Below, one piece after another: positions 13,347 to 24,000 of a stretch of DNA of 26,826 bases. The notes beneath the pieces are model-generated. The model did no database searches, was not told the origin of the DNA, and saw only the letters and a list, made by a program, of their open reading frames with translations. The stretch's first letter is position 1; each line of letters starts with the position of its first letter. The stretch comes from a virus, in the IMG/VR virus record IMGVR_UViG_3300047356_001015, positions 1-26,826 of that record, one strand, 5' to 3'. The position numbers were made by a program, and so were the translations under genes.

Positions 13347-15269
13347 TTACGGATATGCTATTGTGGAATTCCAAGTCCACACTCCTGCTGTTATTGTGAA
13401 TGTCATTGTAAATCTCGATGGATCTAGTGCCACCGTACCTGTAGCTGGATTAATGAATGCTATATCTTGTATAACTGATTCATTTTGTGTTCCTGCTGAA
13501 TCAACTGAAATAGTTGATTTTTGTAAAACCCCAGTAGCATTTGGCGAAGTAGATACAGTAATTTGAATTCCTGAAATTGTACTGGCCGCATATGATGTAC
13601 AATGTATTTTAGCAACTTTTCCATTTGCTGCTGCTGAAGCAGGATATACTGATTCTATAACAGCTTTTACATCGTTTATTGGTCCGTCACCTACGCCGGG
13701 TACATTTGGTGATACAAATCCTGTAATATCTAATGCTAAAGACATTGGTTCAAATGCAATTTGTGTATCTACATAACCTTTATTTGCTACGTCAGTTGTA
13801 CCCGTTGGTGCAGCCACTCCAGTAATCTTTTGTGTGTTTACTGTTATATCGCCTGTAGAGCTAATATTTAATGCTCCTGGCGAACTAATACTTCCAACTG
13901 CTGCATTACCACTTACAGTTACAGATGTTAGTGTACCAACATTTTGTAAAGAAGAATTTACAACTCCGCTACCTAATGTTGTCGCTGTAAGTACATTTGC
14001 ATTTGAAATTCTAAAAGACTTTCCTAATTCTAAGTCTATATTTTGATTGGATGTAAAGTTGCCTGTTGAGTTTTTCCAGATAAAGTCTTTACTACCATTT
14101 AAGCTGTTAATAACAAATCCGCCGCCGTCGATTCCTGCATCGTCTAATTCTGTTGAATCATCAGTAATTCCTAATTGTATTTGCGGATCTTGTACTCTTA
14201 ACTCTGCTGAATCAATAATTGTGCTTGCGCCGCCGATTGCAATGTTTCCTTCAATCGTTAAGTCGCCTGTAACTCTTGCATCTCCAGTTACATCTAATGC
14301 AACTGTTGGTGTGTCTTGAAAAATACCAAAACGTCCATTTAGTGTATCAAATGTTAACCCATCAATTTGATTCGAACCAACTTTTCTTCTGATTGCAAAT
14401 GGTTGATTTTGATTTAAAATATCAATAACTGTTTTTGTATCTGTTTCTGTAGTTTTAAATTGTCCGTATGCTGTATCACCGTATCCAACTTTTACTCCAG
14501 ATTCTCCTTTAACAAATAATCCACCGTCCATTGTTTGATCAACAATAACATTACTACTATCTCTTTCGTTATTTCTAACAAAGTCAGTACTAGCAACTGA
14601 TACACCTTGAGCATCTACTAAGTTTTCTGCTGTTGATGCAATTCCATTCCAACGGAAAGCAATGTTATCTCCATTATCTGCTGTATAAAGTGGATTAAAC
14701 CCTACCTTGATTACTCTTCCTGCTGCATATGGTAATAGTACATCTTCAGTTCTCGGTGTAAATTCTTTTGCACTATGTATACCAATTAAGTTTCCTTGTA
14801 TATATTGTGCTAGGACTGCTCTAGTTTGTCCTGATGTGTCAATCATTGTCACAGCTTCTAACAAAGTTTTTCCTTGTGTAGCTGTGTAATTAGGTCCTAC
14901 AGCAACAACATCGGTTCCATCATAAAAATATAATTTATTTTGTTCATTATCAATCCATAAATCACCTGCAACCATGTTAGGTTGTGAAGAACTTATAATT
15001 GGGCCGCCTGCAATTCTAAATGTTGTTCCGTTGTAAATTTTTAAACGCTGATCGGAAGTATCGTACCAAAGTTGTCCTGGTATTGCATTTGAAGGAGCAC
15101 TAGTACTTGCAAAACTTTCTGTTAATTTAATAAAGTTTTCATTAATATATTCGCCAAAGCCTTTATAATTTCTTCCTACAAGGGTTAGATCTGAAGAGGT
15201 AGTATCAATTACTCCATCTTGTAATTCTACTAGGAGTGAGCCGTCTGTTTTGTTTAGTTTATAACTCAT
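13347..15269 (-). CDS. Tail-fibre-like protein 2
   Basis: A 640-aa protein sharing the N-terminal domain of its two neighbours (LQDGVIDTTS, GFGEYINENFIKLTESFA, AIPGQLWYDT, LKIYNGTTF, AGDLWIDN). The middle resembles repetitive fibre shafts: VTGDLTIEGNIAIGGAS, then VTVSGNAAVGSIS and ISSTGDITVNTQKITGVAAPT. The motif DVANKGYVDTQI (about 490-501) is the ANKxYVD unit common in phage tail fibres. The C-terminal 120 residues form a beta-rich domain unlike those of the neighbours, likely the exposed tip. The ATG overlaps the previous stop as ATGA with AGGAG seven bases upstream, so translation is coupled to fibre gene 3. Cytoplasmic synthesis and assembly into the tail are inferred; there are no enzyme motifs. 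Confidence 0.75.
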   Translation of the reverse strand: MSYKLNKTDGSLLVELQDGVIDTTSSDLTLVGRNYKGFGEYINENFIKLTESFASTSAPSNAIPGQLWYDTSDQRLKIYNGTTFRIAGGPIISSSQPNMVAGDLWIDNEQNKLYFYDGTDVVAVGPNYTATQGKTLLEAVTMIDTSGQTRAVLAQYIQGNLIGIHSAKEFTPRTEDVLLPYAAGRVIKVGFNPLYTADNGDNIAFRWNGIASTAENLVDAQGVSVASTDFVRNNERDSSNVIVDQTMDGGLFVKGESGVKVGYGDTAYGQFKTTETDTKTVIDILNQNQPFAIRRKVGSNQIDGLTFDTLNGRFGIFQDTPTVALDVTGDARVTGDLTIEGNIAIGGASTIIDSAELRVQDPQIQLGITDDSTELDDAGIDGGGFVINSLNGSKDFIWKNSTGNFTSNQNIDLELGKSFRISNANVLTATTLGSGVVNSSLQNVGTLTSVTVSGNAAVGSISSPGALNISSTGDITVNTQKITGVAAPTGTTDVANKGYVDTQIAFEPMSLALDITGFVSPNVPGVGDGPINDVKAVIESVYPASAAANGKVAKIHCTSYAASTISGIQITVSTSPNATGVLQKSTISVDSAGTQNESVIQDIAFINPATGTVALDPSRFTMTFTITAGVWTWNSTIAYP

Positions 15270-17362
15270 GATGTTACTCCTGTGTATATAATATAATTAA
15301 CTGTTTGATATGGGTTCATTATATTTAAATCATCACCTACTGTCGGTGATAATATTCCACCACTTTTATCAATTGTTTGGGATAATTGATCAGCACCAGT
15401 TTGTATTGTACTTAATGATGCATCATCTGGTTTATCTCCGCCTCTACCGTCAACAGCTCTAATAGCTGTAAATTGAACACCGTTATCAGCTCTTAAATCA
15501 TGCTCGTGTTCTGGTAAATTATTAACATCTATTGTAACATCGTCTGTTCCATCAACAGCACCTAATACACTTGAGTTAGAGTCTCTTGATCTAGTATCTG
15601 GAACTTCAACTGCCGGATTTGTGCCGCCCATAGTTAATGATCCTAGTGGGAACCTTCCTCTTAGATCAGGTAGAGCAAAATTTCCTGCTGTTACTAATCC
15701 TTGTGCTTTATAAGTAAATCCAATTAGTTGATATAAAGTATTGTATACACCTTGGCTTAGTTCTTGTCCATTACAAAAGAACCAACCTGTAGCTGTAGGT
15801 TCAATATTTCCTGCAAATGGCATAATACTTCCAATAGGTGTAAGACCTGCAATATTCTGAAATAATGTTCCTCTTGATATACGTCTTAGACCCGTACTAG
15901 ATCCGCTAATTCTATCAATAATAAATTCATCGTTTGATAAACTATCAGTTACTTGTGGTTTTCCTGAAATGATTGTATTTTTAATTGATATATTAAAATC
16001 TTTTACAGCTCCACCTGTTTGTCCGTCAAATACGTTTTCAACAGTTTCAACATCGCCTGTTAATCTAAATGTTGTAGAACTTGTAAGTTTATCAGCACTT
16101 CCTGATTTACCACTTACACTACCACTAACTGAACCTTCTAAAGATCCAATAAATGTAGTTGCATACATTTTACGCCATTTATTTGTAGGACTACCAATAT
16201 TACGAGTGTTATTTAAATCTGGCATAATAAGTTCTGATTCAGTTGTATCAACTGTAAGATCATTATTACCTAAAGTAATACCTTTTTGTACAACAAGATT
16301 TTCGCCAATGTTTAAAGATTTAGCAACGCCAATGCCGCCTTTTACAATTAATGCTCCATTGCTTATAGTTGTACTTTCGGTTACATCATTAGTTCTAATT
16401 ATTCCACTTGTTAATAAATTCCCTGTAACATCTAATGCTTCGTCGGGTGCTTCGTTATTAATACCAACTCTTAAACTACTATCAACTCGAAGAACTGTTT
16501 TACTTGCGCCTGCATTACGCACACGCATATCAATATTTGATCCTTCAATATTATGTTGTATTATACCAGCACTTCCTTCAATGCCAATACCCATTTCTCC
16601 GTTAATGCCGTATGCAATACCAGTGTTGTTCTGAATGTTTAACGGATTAGTAGATGTTGATTCAACATCTCCTCTTAAAAAGTTTGCACTTGGAACAGCA
16701 AGATCATTTACAATTAAATTTTCTGCTTGTTCTGCAACTCCATAGAATTTTACATTGTTTACTCCGTCAGCATCAGTATCTCTGTTTGCTAAGTTAATGC
16801 CTGGCTTAATTGCTGTAAAGCCTTGCACTGTTGCTTTTGGAACAAAGTCGTCAAAAGCAACAATAGCAACAATATTTGCACTAACTTGAATTTCAATTAC
16901 TGTGTATTCAACATTATCTTGTCCAACAATACTACTAGGTTTTGCACCTGTTGTTAATCCTTGACTAAATTCTGGACCTACTAATACCCAAGTAGAACCT
17001 GAAAACAAATATAATTGCTGTGATGCAGTGTCAACCCATAGATCACCGTCTGTTGCATCTGTCGGATCAGGTTGAGATGTACTCTTAGCTAAGCCGCCAC
17101 TTGGTATCCAAGTAGTGCCATCGTAAACTAATAATTGTCCTGAAATACTATTATACCAAAGCTGACCTTGTATAGAATTACTAGGTTCAGTTGGACTTGC
17201 AAAATTTTCTAATAAGCGTAATAAGTCTTCAGCAATAACAGCGCCATAGCCAGTTGAATTTCTTCCTGGAAAACTTAGGCTTGTTGTGTTATTAATTGTA
17301 CCATCTTCAATAACAATAGGATCTTTTTCAGCACTATTTGTAAAATTAATCGTATATGCCAT
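15266..17362 (-). CDS. Tail-fibre-like protein 3 with Tail Collar domain
   Basis: A 698-aa protein with the shared N-terminal domain (IEDGTINNTT, GYGAVIAEDLLRLLENFA, SIQGQLWYNS, DGDLWVDT). A shaft-like middle (ALDVTGNLLTSGIIRT, IGENLVVQKGITLGNND) leads to a Tail Collar domain at about 508-575: PIGSIMPFAG, GWFFCNGQELS, YNTLYQLIGFTY and FALPDLRGRFPLG. Collar domains occur at the receptor-binding end of short and long tail fibres. After it, NLPEHEHDL gives a His619-x-His621 pair, the type that binds metal in trimeric T4-like fibre tips. The end MNPYQTVNYIIYTG is typical of the collar family. The ATG lies four bases past the preceding stop, with AAGGAT as ribosome binding site. It is the strongest candidate in the window for a receptor-binding protein. 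Confidence 0.85.
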   Translation of the reverse strand: MAYTINFTNSAEKDPIVIEDGTINNTTSLSFPGRNSTGYGAVIAEDLLRLLENFASPTEPSNSIQGQLWYNSISGQLLVYDGTTWIPSGGLAKSTSQPDPTDATDGDLWVDTASQQLYLFSGSTWVLVGPEFSQGLTTGAKPSSIVGQDNVEYTVIEIQVSANIVAIVAFDDFVPKATVQGFTAIKPGINLANRDTDADGVNNVKFYGVAEQAENLIVNDLAVPSANFLRGDVESTSTNPLNIQNNTGIAYGINGEMGIGIEGSAGIIQHNIEGSNIDMRVRNAGASKTVLRVDSSLRVGINNEAPDEALDVTGNLLTSGIIRTNDVTESTTISNGALIVKGGIGVAKSLNIGENLVVQKGITLGNNDLTVDTTESELIMPDLNNTRNIGSPTNKWRKMYATTFIGSLEGSVSGSVSGKSGSADKLTSSTTFRLTGDVETVENVFDGQTGGAVKDFNISIKNTIISGKPQVTDSLSNDEFIIDRISGSSTGLRRISRGTLFQNIAGLTPIGSIMPFAGNIEPTATGWFFCNGQELSQGVYNTLYQLIGFTYKAQGLVTAGNFALPDLRGRFPLGSLTMGGTNPAVEVPDTRSRDSNSSVLGAVDGTDDVTIDVNNLPEHEHDLRADNGVQFTAIRAVDGRGGDKPDDASLSTIQTGADQLSQTIDKSGGILSPTVGDDLNIMNPYQTVNYIIYTGVTS

Positions 17363-17366
17363 CTAA

Positions 17367-17981
17367 TTATCCTTCGTTAAAACCAGTTAAACTTTGTACT
17401 CTAACTGTATAATCTATTTGTATAAGCCTATTAAGTGACTTTTGTACAGGATGGAAAATAACATGTGTTAGTAATCTGCCAGTTCCTGATGCACTGTATG
17501 CTCTTAATCCTAATTCATCAAATACATATAAACTATTTTGATCTGCTGCTGTATCAAAAGCATCTTGTCCTGTAGGTTCACCATAATCTAATAAACATGT
17601 TACTAAGATATCAGTATAGTTTGTGCCGCTTACATGACGTGTTTCAATTTTATTTCTAGCAGGATCTAAATTGTTAACACTTCTATCATCTACAATCTTT
17701 GTAAATGTTTCGTTGTACAAACTTGCATTAGTACCAGTTGAATTTGGTGTTAGATATGTAATAATACCTGTAGGATCAACGCTAGTTCCGCCATTTCCAA
17801 ACCCCATTTCATATATCCAACCTGTGCCAGCATTGCCTAAACTTTCAGCTAAACTAATACTCATATTTTCATAATGAATAGCGTTACGCTTGTCTATAAT
17901 AACTTCGCCAGTTTCTGGATTATGTATTTTGATGTGACCTTGTAGTAGCACACCGCTTTGTTCGTTTAATTTATCTGTCAT
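17367..17981 (-). CDS. Phage structural protein, tail/baseplate-associated
   Basis: A 204-aa protein with the segments LLQGHIKIHNPETGEVI, NAIHYENMS, EMGFGNGGTSVDPTG and LYVFDELGLRAY. It has no enzyme motifs, signal peptide or membrane segment. It looks like a conserved structural protein of marine T4-like phages; the FDELGL segment and the GFGNGG loop are features I associate with that set, but I cannot name a T4 counterpart. It sits between the giant adhesin-like gene and the first fibre paralogue, where a fibre-attachment or baseplate-peripheral protein would be expected. It has its own GATAAATA octamer 22 bases upstream, and the next gene follows after four bases. The exact position in the virion is unknown. 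Confidence 0.6.
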   Translation of the reverse strand: MTDKLNEQSGVLLQGHIKIHNPETGEVIIDKRNAIHYENMSISLAESLGNAGTGWIYEMGFGNGGTSVDPTGIITYLTPNSTGTNASLYNETFTKIVDDRSVNNLDPARNKIETRHVSGTNYTDILVTCLLDYGEPTGQDAFDTAADQNSLYVFDELGLRAYSASGTGRLLTHVIFHPVQKSLNRLIQIDYTVRVQSLTGFNEG

Positions 17982-18003
17982 AGTTTATACCATCCTGCTG
18001 TTG

Positions 18004-18011
18004 TATTTATC
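18004..18011 (-). promoter_or_regulatory. Late-type promoter octamer GATAAATA overlapping a stop codon
   Basis: The octamer lies 22 bases before the ATG at 17981 and includes the CGA-TAA end of the giant gene, the same arrangement as at 11800-11807. Confidence 0.65.
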
Positions 18012-21000
18012 GCGGCAAGTCAACTCTTGCTGCACGTAAGAATCTACTTATGTTAGAATCGCTATCTGCAAGTGCAGTACCTGGTTCTGTCCACTGTTGT
18101 CCTTGTTTTCTTACAACAATCACTTTTGTATTCTGTGTTGGAGTGGTTGTAAGTACTAGCTGATTACCGTTTACAGTAAATTCAGCTGATATTGTTTCGT
18201 CACCTTCAGGACTATCCTGAGAAACTGGTCCTGTTATTTCGTTAAAAATGTAATTGTTTATTGAATTTTTACGTAAACGCTTACCTGCAACAAAAACTTC
18301 AAATTCGTTTATATTACTAGCTGTAAAATCAAGTTCATATGTCGACGATGTACCGTCTGCTGTAAATATTGTTGTTAATGTTTCATCTTTGTACGGCATA
18401 GAGTTTTTGCCTGAAATATTTAATACTACTGTATCAGCTGGATACATGTTTTTAACACCTGTTCCTAAAGTACCTCTTCTAAATTGACTTATTACATTTC
18501 CGTTACGTACAAAGTATTCAATTCTTTCCCCGCCAATCATAATTATTGCTGGTTTTAGTGATCCTGCAACTGGTGACGGTAATGCTTCTCCATTAATTAC
18601 CGTAATACTTTGATCGTATTGATACAAATCTTTTGCTAGTGTAACTTCTTCTTCATTGTTTATCCTAATGTAGTGTGTTCGGTTCAACATATCTTTAAAC
18701 TGTGACCATCCAAATTTATTTTGTGTTTTACTAGCTGCAAAATGTACTACTTGGACTACATCATTTTCAGATATAGTTGATTCAATTTTAACATACTGTT
18801 TATTATCTGTTACAAAATAATCTACACTCGGAGTTAGTAATTGTCCATTAATTGATACCCATAAATATTGTGCATCAATAGCTTCTTGATTTAATTTTAT
18901 AAGTCCATTATGTAGATGTATATATTTTTGGTATTCATCAGTGCCTGGAACTAAATTAATTCTGTCAATTACATCATAATTTATTGTTTGTATATCTTGA
19001 TAATCATGATTATTAAATGTAAATATTTCAATTTCTGTGCCTTCAGCAATAGCTGTATCAAAATGTATTTGATTAGGAGTTTTTACAAATAGCCTTGACG
19101 CAGAATCTACATATCCAAATCTATACTCACCGTCGGTCATTACAAACACATCTAGTATGTCACCATCTTGCTGTTGCACTTCGCCTTTTAATCTAATAAC
19201 AGTACTTGCTCCTACTATTAAGTTCCATTTTACAGTATCAAGTATAACACCGTTTAAGTAAACTTCTACATATCTGCTATCAAGTGAGCCAGGAGGGAAT
19301 TGCCATTCCTCAATTTTATATTCTAATGTAGTTGCCTTAGTAATATATCTTTGATTATATCCTGCGTTAAATATTTTATTTCCAGCTTTTACTAATGTTT
19401 TAAAATGCAATGGTTGCTGTACACTTGGAGTGGTTGTAATGTCATATGCTAAACTACTTCCATCAGCTGTAATAGTTTCAACATTTACTTCACTATAGTT
19501 TTTAACTAATAAATCGTCTTCAAAGAACACATATTTAATTTCAGAACCTGCTGTTGGAGGTATAGCAAACTTGATTAATGCATTGCCAGCAATGCCATCT
19601 GCTTTTTTACTTTTATTTACAACGTTTTCTATTGGAAGGCCGTTCATTGTAATAATATTTTGTAAGTTAGCTTTGTATCTTACATTTGTTATAAATGAAG
19701 TTGTACTTCCGTCAGCTACTATTGTATCAATATCAATAATTTTTGTTCCGCTTACGCCTAATGTTATAATATTTACTTTAGAATTTATAGCCGGTGCGCT
19801 TGCTAGTGTTATAGTGTTATTATTAAAATCAATAGTATAGTCATTGTCTTCGCCAAGTGTTTGTATATTTCCTGCTACTTTAACAAATACTGATTGTGTA
19901 GTTAAAGGCTTTGCTCCTATATCAAATGTAACTTTACTACCATTACCATTATAATTTGTAGAAGCTACTTGGCTTCCTCCACCTTTAGGTCTTTCAAACA
20001 CTTTAATATCAACAGTATCTAATATCTGTCCAGGAACTTGTTCTTCAGGGCCTGCACTTGTAGTAGGTGTAACAAATCCATCACCGTCAATTGTAATGTC
20101 TGCACTTTCTAATCCTGTTGCTGTAGAATAATTTAAACTACCGCCTTGTATAATACTGTCGTATGTTTGCTCATTTGGTAGGAAAGTGCCATCGCTAGTT
20201 GATTTTCTAAATATTACAACATCTGTATTTCCAAATGGAACAGCTTCTTCGTTAAATGCAACATAGTTTGTTACATCATAATCATCATCTGTTCGAGACC
20301 ATGCTGTTTGCCCTGCACCTGTAATACTTTGCACTAGTGCATTTGGATTTGTCTGCTGTGCTGTTCCAAAATTAGGATCATCAATTCTAACATTGTTTCT
20401 ATAAACATGATATTCTACACCTGTTTCTAATGGCTTGCTAAAATTAAATAGTGTTGTACTATCACCTAATTCAAAAATTTCATCATTATAAGTATTATCA
20501 TAACTATCCCAAGTTGATCCAAACCATGCATCTGAATCCCATCCTTGACCCTGCGACATTCCAAAGCTCTTAACTTCTACGCCGCCGTAATCAATGCCTG
20601 TCATTAACTGGCTTAATTCTTTGCCTAATTGCCCTTCTTGTGGATTATATAAATTACTAATTCGATCTGCTGCTTGATATAGATCTGGAGAAAGTTTGTA
20701 ATTAATAACAATTATATCGTTAGCATCTGGTTTATTTGTAAAAGATACTTGTCCATAATATCTTTCATAGCTTGCTGTAGCATCTAAGATATTAGTATAG
20801 GTATATTCGTTACTTAATTGTTCAATATTATTTCTAAATACACTTATATCAGTAATCTTTAAATCAATGGGCCAATTTAAATTAAATTCAAACTGAGATC
20901 CTGATGCTGTAAATGTTTGTGTTTGATCAATTTGCGTATATACATATGTTCCTGTAGTTCTATCAAAATTAACTGTAGTAGTAATTCCTCTTACTGGATT

Positions 21001-24000
21001 ATTACCTAGTTCTACACTGAAAGTTGCATCTCTGCCGCCATCTATAAGATTGCCGTTAACTGAGATTACAGGTGTGCTGTAATATCCGCTACCAGAAACA
21101 ACTACATCAACCTTTGTTACATCTCCCTTTGTTCCTAAATATGTTTTTAGAACAGTGCCTGATCCACCGCCGCCGGTTAATGTTAACTCTGGAGGTGATG
21201 TATAACCTTGACCACCATCAACTGGAGTTACGCTGACAATGCTATAGCTACTATTATCTAACCAATTTTTATTTGGATAAGTTTCTAGATCAGGAGTTGT
21301 TCCTACTAGTACATCATCAATAACTTTAATATTCTTTGGTAATATTTTACCTTCTATAGCATTATAAGATGCTGGTAAGTCAAAATCAGTTGTTACTGTT
21401 TTTGTAGGGTCTAAACCCTCATACGCACTTAGGTATTCTCTAATTTTTGTTGCAAACGGTTTAACTTCTTTAACATATGCTTCGTAACTTGGAAGGTTAT
21501 CATTGTTAAATGTAATATCTTCACGTAACGAACCAACGTTATGTTTAGCTTTTATAAAACTAGTTTTAAACGCCCAATCTACGTATGTTTGTTCTGAAAA
21601 TACATAACGCAAACTTGCAAAAAATAACTTATTAAATTCAACTAATAGTTCATCAATTAAAATATCATCTTTTATTGTGTTTAAAATAATTCTAAGTTCT
21701 TTAATTGGTTCACTGTCAAACACTTTAGTATCAAAACTAATTGTATCAAACCCAGTAAATGCTGCTTCTGAATCATATAACGTTTCGTTAAATTTAATTG
21801 TACCGTTTTGTCTACCAATAGTTTTATAATTTTGTGTATAATCTTCGCTATCGCTGGCTGATATTTTTTCAATTAACAGCCATCCGCCTGTACCAATATT
21901 TGATATTTTTACAACACTTCCAACAGGATTATCTAAACTTGTTAATTCATAACTATTGTCAATAAGGTAATCAATGTCAGTTGCTTCATTATATCCTGTA
22001 GCATACCAATCAATATATTTCCAAAATAAAGATACATTATAAGATTGACTTTTTATTCTATTCCAGGCTCTATTTTCTCTTTGATAAAGAGCCCATTTAC
22101 CTAGCAAAGTTTCATCAGCTTTAACTAATACAGAAAAATTTCGTACAGTTAAAATAGTACTTGAATCGTAATATGTTCCTTCTTGCAATACTGTTACAGA
22201 TATTATTTTACCTGCTCCGTCGATTACTGGCAATAATTCTGCATCTGTACCTTTGCCTGCTATTGATATAGTAGGAGGATATCTGTATCCTTTACCAGGA
22301 TTAATAATAGTTACATCTGTAATTTTTCCGTCTTTGATCACAGGAGATAGTACTGCTCTTTCAATTTTGTCTGTTCCAACTGTTGCAAGATCTGCTACTG
22401 TTTCTACTTCAACATCATATAAATTACTAGCTGTAGTTAATATCGGATCGTTTAACGATAATTTGCTTATATCTTTATCGTCAATAATTAAATTCTTTGT
22501 AAGAACAAGGTTTACACGCTCAATCACTTGTTTTAGTGCTTCGTTTTTGTTTTTAAACCAAGACTGTCGAGGTCTATTAAGTGACCCGTATTTTTCTCTG
22601 TCACTAAGTGTTGGATCTGGTACTATTCTCGATTGTGCATCATATCCGATTAAACTATCAAACCATTTTATAACAACATCTGGATTTGGTTGGCTAGTTT
22701 CAAGGCCTTCGCTAACAATTTGATATTGGTTATGAATATTTTGGTTTTGATTTTTAATTGTCCAAAATTGTATATTAATGGCAACATCTGTACCTTTTAT
22801 CAAAGGTTCGCAGTTATATAGTACAAATTTTTCTGGTGAAATAAGTGCAACAAATCTATGTCCTTTTGCTGCAGGATCAGTAATATATTGTGCAATTTCT
22901 CTAGTATCAATTTTTCTAAATTCAACATTAGGAACAATAGTTTTATCTGTTACCCAGAAATAATACATTGTTTTGAAAGTTTTTAAAATTTCATTGTATA
23001 CTCGTCTTGTTGAATACGATGAATCTCCGTATAAACTTTTACCACTATATCCTTTAGAAAACCCAGTTTCAGTATCAGACTCTGCGTCCCAAGCACTTGG
23101 AAGTACATCTGATTCTACCCATTCGTAAACATTAATTGAATTTCCTTGAAATACTTTGTTCCAAGATTGTGTTGCATATTGAATACTACCTTGATAAGGA
23201 TTAGTAAACTTGGCTGTTGTTAAGTTCCACCAAACTTCGCCGACTTGTTTTGGTCCCCAAGCAGATGTTTGATCTTGTATTGCACTAATACTACTAGAAG
23301 TAGTATAAACTGCAGGATCAAAATATGTTTTATATGTAAGTTCTTGCTCCGCAGGTCCTGCTACTTTGCCTTGTATTGGATCTATGTAATCAAGATATGT
23401 AAGTAATTCGTTTTCTTTAATGTTATATAAAAATATTTTTTTAATTTTTTCTACATCAACTGTTTTGTTTGAAGACCTATATGTTTCCCACATCTTAACA
23501 TCTTGATCTATTCTAAAATCAACTACTTGGCCTTGAGAATTTTCATCAACTTTAGTTTCTAATCCTGTATAAAAATGATTAAGTTTTGCTAGTATGTTTC
23601 TGCCAAACGTATTAACATCCGAATCTGGAATTTGAATAGTTTGTGCAAACAACATACCTGTTGGAGTTTTTTCGTATACAAATACTACGCCAACATCTTT
23701 TCTTTCTTCAACTATTTCTGTAAAAGAATTATCAAATCTAGTGGTATTAGAATCAAATGTAGTTGTTTCAGTTGAATCAGCATTTCTCGAAGTTACAAAT
23801 AACTTATTTCCGTCATATTGCAACTCCCAACCAAATCTTTCAGCACGTTCATTGTTAGGACTTTGTAAATCTTGTAAGAATGTAAACACACCATTAACTT
23901 GATGATAAATCGAAACTTTACCTTGATCGGCATTGTAATCATCATTAAATGGTTCTGAAATTGCTATATACATACCATCATCTGATATTGCTATTGCCTT

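Noticed and set aside
13341-13356. Possible terminator hairpin ATCC-gtaa-GGAT after fibre gene 2
   Set aside because: The stem is only four to five pairs, has no T-tract on the minus strand, and a late octamer follows immediately.
15969-16634. A 221-codon open frame on the plus strand opposite fibre gene 3
   Set aside because: It lies wholly antisense to a clear Tail Collar protein, has the Pro/Leu/Val-rich make-up of a shadow frame, and has no ribosome binding site or family motif.
22253-22723. A 156-codon open frame on the plus strand inside the giant gene
   Set aside because: It is antisense to a continuous, well-conserved-looking structural protein, with no start signal or recognisable domain.
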